64,000 bases of DNA from Thermoplasmata archaeon (GTDB lineage: Archaea > Thermoplasmatota > Thermoplasmata > Lutacidiplasmatales > UBA184), in the NCBI GenBank assembly GCA_021790425.1, contig JAJYEA010000005.1:1-64000 (forward strand), read 5' to 3'. Positions within the stretch are counted from its first letter, which is position 1, and every line of letters begins with the position of its first letter. Below the pieces are notes generated by a model that ran no database searches, was not told the origin of the DNA, and was given only the letters and a program-made list of their open reading frames with translations. Positions 60,743 through 64,000 of this stretch are shown piece after piece. A program made the position numbers and the translations under genes.

Positions 60743-61957
60743 ATGAAGATCGCGTTCTTCACCGACACATATCTCCCGACACATGACGGAGTAGCCCATG
60801 TAGTCGCGGACATCGCACACACCCTGGCCCGCGCGGGCCACGAGGTCATGGTCTTCACGGTGGGTTCCCCCGACCTGCCGACGGAGACCCGCGAGCCCTC
60901 CGGGGTGCAGGTGGTCCGGACGAGCTCGATCCCCCTCCCCTACTATTCCCAGTACCGGACGGCGGTGATGCCCTGGCGCGTGGGGGACGAGAAGCTCAAG
61001 GGCACCGACATCGTCCACATCCACACCCCCGGCATGGTGGGGTTCTCCGGCCTTCTCGCCGGCCGGCACCGGGACATCCCGATCCTGGGCACCTTCCATA
61101 CCAACATCCGCGACATGCGGAAGAGCCTCCCCGACAACTGGTTCACCCGCAAGTTCTTCCGCTACTTCTGGCTCTGGAACCTCGGGATCTACGCCCGGTG
61201 CAACCTGGTGACGGTCCCCGCACAGCCGGCGAGGGACCTCATGCTCTCCAGTTTCCGGACCGGCAAGGGTGCCCCGGTGGTCGTGCTGCCGAACGGCATC
61301 GACCTCACCCGGTTCCATCCCGGCATCGTGGAACCCGACTGGCCCGACCGGGTGCATGCGAAGGGCCAGCCCCTGCTCACGTACCTCGGCCGGCTCACCG
61401 AGGACAAGGGAGTGCATCGTTTCCTCCAGGCCCTCCAACAGCTCCCGACCACCTTGGACTGGCACGGGGTGATCGGAGGAGAGGGTCCGGAGGAGCCCGA
61501 GCTGCGCCGGGTGATCGAGTCCGACCCGGTCCTGAGCAAGCGGGTCTCCATGCTCGGAAGCGTGCTGGAGGACGAGAAGGCCGCCCTGCTCTCGCAGAGC
61601 CGTGCCTTCGTTCTCGCTTCGACCGCGGATGTCGCCCCGGTCGTCATGCTGGAGGCCATGGCCTCCGGCGCCACCCTCGTGGTCACCAAGCGGGGAGGGC
61701 CGGGTGAAATGATCCAGGACGGCACCACCGGTCTCCTGGTGGACCCGGAGGATTCCCGTTCCATCGCCGGGGCCCTGGAAAGCACGCTGACGGACCCGGC
61801 CATGGCCGAGCGGCTGAGCCGGCAGGCCCTCCAATGGGTCTCCCAGAACGCCTCCATCGACCGGACCGCGCAGGAGCTCCTGCGGACCTACCAGGCTCTC
61901 GAGCGCCGAGCTCCCATCCCCCTGCCCCTGATCCCGGCGGGATTCGCCCCGGCGTGA
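60743..61957 (+). CDS. Glycosyltransferase family 4 (GT-B fold)
   Basis: 404 aa. The N-terminal half starts KIAFFTDTYLPTHDGVAHVV with the HxxxxFHTN motif (GTFHTNIRDM). The C-terminal nucleotide-sugar half has LPNGIDLTRFHPG, LLTYLGRLTEDKG and the E-x7-E-type region PVVMLEAMASGATLVVTKRGG. It probably adds a sugar to a lipid or glycan precursor in the cell envelope; donor and acceptor are unknown. A TATA-like CCTTTATC lies about 37 nt upstream of ATG 60743. N-glycosylation of the surface array would need such enzymes, but the link is speculative. Confidence 0.88.
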   Translation: MKIAFFTDTYLPTHDGVAHVVADIAHTLARAGHEVMVFTVGSPDLPTETREPSGVQVVRTSSIPLPYYSQYRTAVMPWRVGDEKLKGTDIVHIHTPGMVGFSGLLAGRHRDIPILGTFHTNIRDMRKSLPDNWFTRKFFRYFWLWNLGIYARCNLVTVPAQPARDLMLSSFRTGKGAPVVVLPNGIDLTRFHPGIVEPDWPDRVHAKGQPLLTYLGRLTEDKGVHRFLQALQQLPTTLDWHGVIGGEGPEEPELRRVIESDPVLSKRVSMLGSVLEDEKAALLSQSRAFVLASTADVAPVVMLEAMASGATLVVTKRGGPGEMIQDGTTGLLVDPEDSRSIAGALESTLTDPAMAERLSRQALQWVSQNASIDRTAQELLRTYQALERRAPIPLPLIPAGFAPA

Positions 61958-62034
61958 ACTGGGGATGTCGAGCCGTGCAGGCTCGCTCGTGCGAAGACCG
62001 TAGACTGGGAACAGTAGCGCTTCGGGAACGGCCC

Positions 62035-62964
62035 TCAGCGGGAGGAGTTCCGGGAGAGCAGGCCGCCCAGCTTCATCGCGGCGTGGAGGTTGTGGTGGCT
62101 GACCTGTTCGACGTTGAGGCCGAGCGGCACCTTCAGTCCCTCCTTCTTGACAAAGCTCTGCAATTCCCGGTAGAGCTTCTGGGCGATGCGGATGGAGGGG
62201 TCCGCCCCGGCGTGGCTGCGACCGAGGATCGCATCCTGCAGTTCCTCGGGGACGTCCACCCCGAGCCACCGGACCAGGTCCACGTCGTGGGAGTCTTGGA
62301 GCGGGGCGAAAGAGAGGAAGATGGTCACCGGGTCGACCCCATGTTCCCGGCAGAGCGCATCATATCCTGACAGGAATTCGCGGATCCCCCGGCTCTCGAA
62401 GAGGATCTGGGTGGTGGCGTAGGTGGCCCCGGCCAGGGTCTTGGCGAAGAGCCGTTCGGCCTCCCCCGCCCGGGCGGGCATCGCGACCACCCCGATGAGC
62501 CCGGCGTCCACGCCCAGGTTGCGGAAGAGGTGGTTCACGATCCCGCAGGCCTCGACCACGCTCGGGCCCGGGTACTGGCGAAGGTGGCTGATTCCTCCGA
62601 CGAGCACGAAATTGTGCACGTGATGGGTCTGGATCGAGGTGCGGGCCCAGCCAAGGAACTCGCCCCGGGACCGGAGGTGAACGACCACCTTGTTGACCAC
62701 GACCTCCACCTCGAGCCGCTTGCGGAGCAGGTCGGCGAAGGACCGGGGCTCGTGCGTCCGGTAGAGCGGCATCCCGAGATGGTTCTCGTCGACGATCTCC
62801 GGGATGTTGATCGCCGAGACCCGCGGGAGGGAGGAGATCACCTCGTGAAGCCGTCGGACCGACTCGTCCACGCTCGCCGGGGAGGCCCGGCGGGCCGGAG
62901 GGATCGCCTCGAAGAAAAGGGGGTCCTTCCGGATGACGTCCCGGAGGACTAGCGACTTGCCCAT
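62035..62964 (-). CDS. Methylenetetrahydrofolate reductase family protein
   Basis: 309 aa from ATG 62964 (MGKSLVLRDVIRK); the track start 63012 reads through the promoter. The family motif FFEAIPPARR matches the FEhxPP start of MTHFR. A TIM-barrel follows with HHVHNFVLVGGISHLRQYPG and SVVEACGIV, and CREHGVDPVTIFLSFAPLQD near the C-terminal part. These reductases convert methylene- to methyl-tetrahydrofolate (or an archaeal pterin) for methionine synthesis. The divergent MetE-like gene supports this role. Confidence 0.85.
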   Translation of the reverse strand: MGKSLVLRDVIRKDPLFFEAIPPARRASPASVDESVRRLHEVISSLPRVSAINIPEIVDENHLGMPLYRTHEPRSFADLLRKRLEVEVVVNKVVVHLRSRGEFLGWARTSIQTHHVHNFVLVGGISHLRQYPGPSVVEACGIVNHLFRNLGVDAGLIGVVAMPARAGEAERLFAKTLAGATYATTQILFESRGIREFLSGYDALCREHGVDPVTIFLSFAPLQDSHDVDLVRWLGVDVPEELQDAILGRSHAGADPSIRIAQKLYRELQSFVKKEGLKVPLGLNVEQVSHHNLHAAMKLGGLLSRNSSR

Positions 62965-62986
62965 GGAACGGGGTAAGAGGGGCAGC

Positions 62987-62998
62987 GCAATATTAGTC
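62987..62998 (-). promoter_or_regulatory. TATA-like box of the MTHFR gene
   Basis: GACTAATATTGC on the minus strand is centred about 28 nt upstream of ATG 62964, so a leaderless mRNA is predicted. Confidence 0.5.
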
Positions 62999-63026
62999 TT
63001 CTTCGTAGGCAATGCCCGTATAGGTG

Positions 63027-63035
63027 CTTATATCC
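63027..63035 (+). promoter_or_regulatory. TATA box of the MetE-like gene
   Basis: CTTATATCC is about 28 nt upstream of GTG 63056, consistent with a leaderless mRNA that begins at the GTG. Confidence 0.55.
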
Positions 63036-63055
63036 CCGGGTTCGTAGGGCACGAC

Positions 63056-64000
63056 GTGTTGCCCGTAGCTACCGGCCTGACAACCTTCTTCCCGAGGTCC
63101 GAGGAGATCGTGCGAGCCTCCCGAGAGTTCGAACGGGGGCGCCGTACCCGCGCGGAACTCGACCAGCTCACCGTCCGGGGGGAAGGGATCGTCACGGCGC
63201 TCGAGGAGCGGCTGGGCCTCTCCTGGGTGACGGGGGGTCACCTCGGGGTCCATGACCTCTTCCGCCCCCTCGTCGACTCCACGGAAGGGATGATGACGGG
63301 TCCCCTCACGCGGTGGTACGAGACCAACACCTTCTACCGGCGACCGGTCGCCGAGGCCCCTCCCCGGTTGAACGTTCGGAAACTGGCCTACCACCTCCCC
63401 TCCGCATCGGGGAAGGCCTCCGTGATCCTCCCAGGCCCCTGGACCTTCGCGCGTCTCACGGAGGACCGGCGGACGGGCGCCCCCCACGACCTCGAGGCCC
63501 AGCTGGTCTCGGTCCTGGAGGGAGCGATCGTGGCGCTCCGGAATGCCGGTTTTGCCCAGTTCATTCTTCATGAACCGGAACTGGTCGTGCGACCTCCGGC
63601 CGGCCCCGCCGCGGAGCAGCTGCTCCGCGAATACTCCGGGCTGCGGGCCGCCCTGGGGAAGTCCTCCGGGCTGGTCTGGACCTACTTTGGGAATGCGGGA
63701 CCTGTGCTTCCGCTCCTCGCGCGACTCCCGGTCGACGGAGTAGGAGTCGATTTGTCGGAGACGCGCCCTTCGGACCTGCGCTCGTGGACGGCCTCGCAGG
63801 AGCTCGGGCTCGGGTGTCTGGACGCCCGCACCTCGCTCCCCGAGAACCCCGAGGACATCGCCAAGATCGCCCGGGAGCTCCTCTCGCGGCTCTCCCCACG
63901 CGGGCTGGTTCTCGGTCCCGGGGTGCCCCTGGACCTTCTGCCCGAGACGGCCGCCATCCGGAAACTCGAGGTGCTTGGAAAGGCTCGCATGCTCCTGGGA
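63056..64000 (+). CDS. MetE-like methionine synthase, N-terminal-half type (partial)
   Basis: The frame from GTG 63056 is open to the last base (315 codons), so it is absent from the track, which needs a stop. It begins LPVATGLTTFFPRSEEIVRASREFERGR. It contains the MetE-type WYETNTFYRRPVAEAPPRL segment and LPGPWTFARLTED, then ARTSLPENPEDIAKIARE near the end. The family is the cobalamin-independent methionine synthase/UROD-like barrel. In several archaea the MetE N-half and the catalytic C-half are separate genes, and this would be the N-half; the zinc-binding catalytic domain is not within the window. Paired with the MTHFR gene on the other strand. Confidence 0.8.
   Translation, partial: MLPVATGLTTFFPRSEEIVRASREFERGRRTRAELDQLTVRGEGIVTALEERLGLSWVTGGHLGVHDLFRPLVDSTEGMMTGPLTRWYETNTFYRRPVAEAPPRLNVRKLAYHLPSASGKASVILPGPWTFARLTEDRRTGAPHDLEAQLVSVLEGAIVALRNAGFAQFILHEPELVVRPPAGPAAEQLLREYSGLRAALGKSSGLVWTYFGNAGPVLPLLARLPVDGVGVDLSETRPSDLRSWTASQELGLGCLDARTSLPENPEDIAKIARELLSRLSPRGLVLGPGVPLDLLPETAAIRKLEVLGKARMLLG

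Overview
The window looks like a GC-rich (roughly two-thirds G+C by eye) archaeal chromosome segment, most probably a Thermoplasmatota-type euryarchaeote. The evidence is archaeal-type machinery: aRF1 with NIKS and GGQ motifs, Cbf5, RadB, Trm5, A-type ATPase subunits K/E/C, a geranylgeranyl reductase, archaeal phosphoglycerate mutase and a MetE N-half-like protein. Many genes also carry a TATA-like box 25-31 nt upstream of the start codon, which fits leaderless mRNAs. The lineage assignment is inference; no rRNA gene is present.

Layout. (1) 1-750: tail of an unknown gene and a Nudix hydrolase. (2) 865-24332: five consecutive same-strand genes for very large surface proteins of 901 to 2928 aa. 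Each has a signal peptide, many Ig/PKD-like modules, and one C-terminal membrane helix; four of the five end in cytoplasmic zinc ribbons. Most Ig modules carry a two-cysteine signature (GLPxGC...CTP). Two related proteins lie elsewhere: a Kelch+PKD protein at 39517-42102 and a YVTN-propeller membrane protein with a zinc ribbon at 54837-56840. (3) 24.4-30.1 kb: RadB, PPK2 divergent from DnaK, and atpK-atpE-atpC. (4) 30.3-32.6 kb: orphan hypotheticals, tRNA-Arg(CCT) and a patch of less GC-rich sequence with a possibly broken ORF. (5) 32.6-38.2 kb: aRF1, thioredoxin, a divergent nickel superoxide dismutase and maturation protease pair (sodN/sodX), a degenerate HesB plus SufT-like fusion, a class III PLP aminotransferase and Cbf5. 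(6) 38.3-48.1 kb: small membrane proteins, the Kelch protein, an AbrB-PhoU regulator, geranylgeranyl reductase, a CPBP protease and arginine deiminase. (7) 54.8-48.2 kb, minus strand: a tightly overlapping operon apgM-trm5-ppsA-HAD/ECH. (8) 56.9-60.6 kb: a hypothetical gene, a five-gene minus-strand operon (74-aa protein, winged helix, GNAT, chorismate mutase, K+ channel) and a 2-Cys peroxiredoxin. (9) 60.7-64.0 kb: glycosyltransferase, methylenetetrahydrofolate reductase and a divergent MetE-like gene cut by the window edge.

How the genes fit together. NiSOD, SodX, thioredoxin and peroxiredoxin suggest oxygen exposure. PpsA and ApgM are gluconeogenic, and the HAD-ECH fusion and arginine deiminase point to use of fatty or amino-acid carbon. 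MTHFR and the MetE-like protein form a methionine branch. The most unusual system is the surface-protein array, where different extracellular heads sit on a shared stalk, membrane helix and zinc-ribbon tail.
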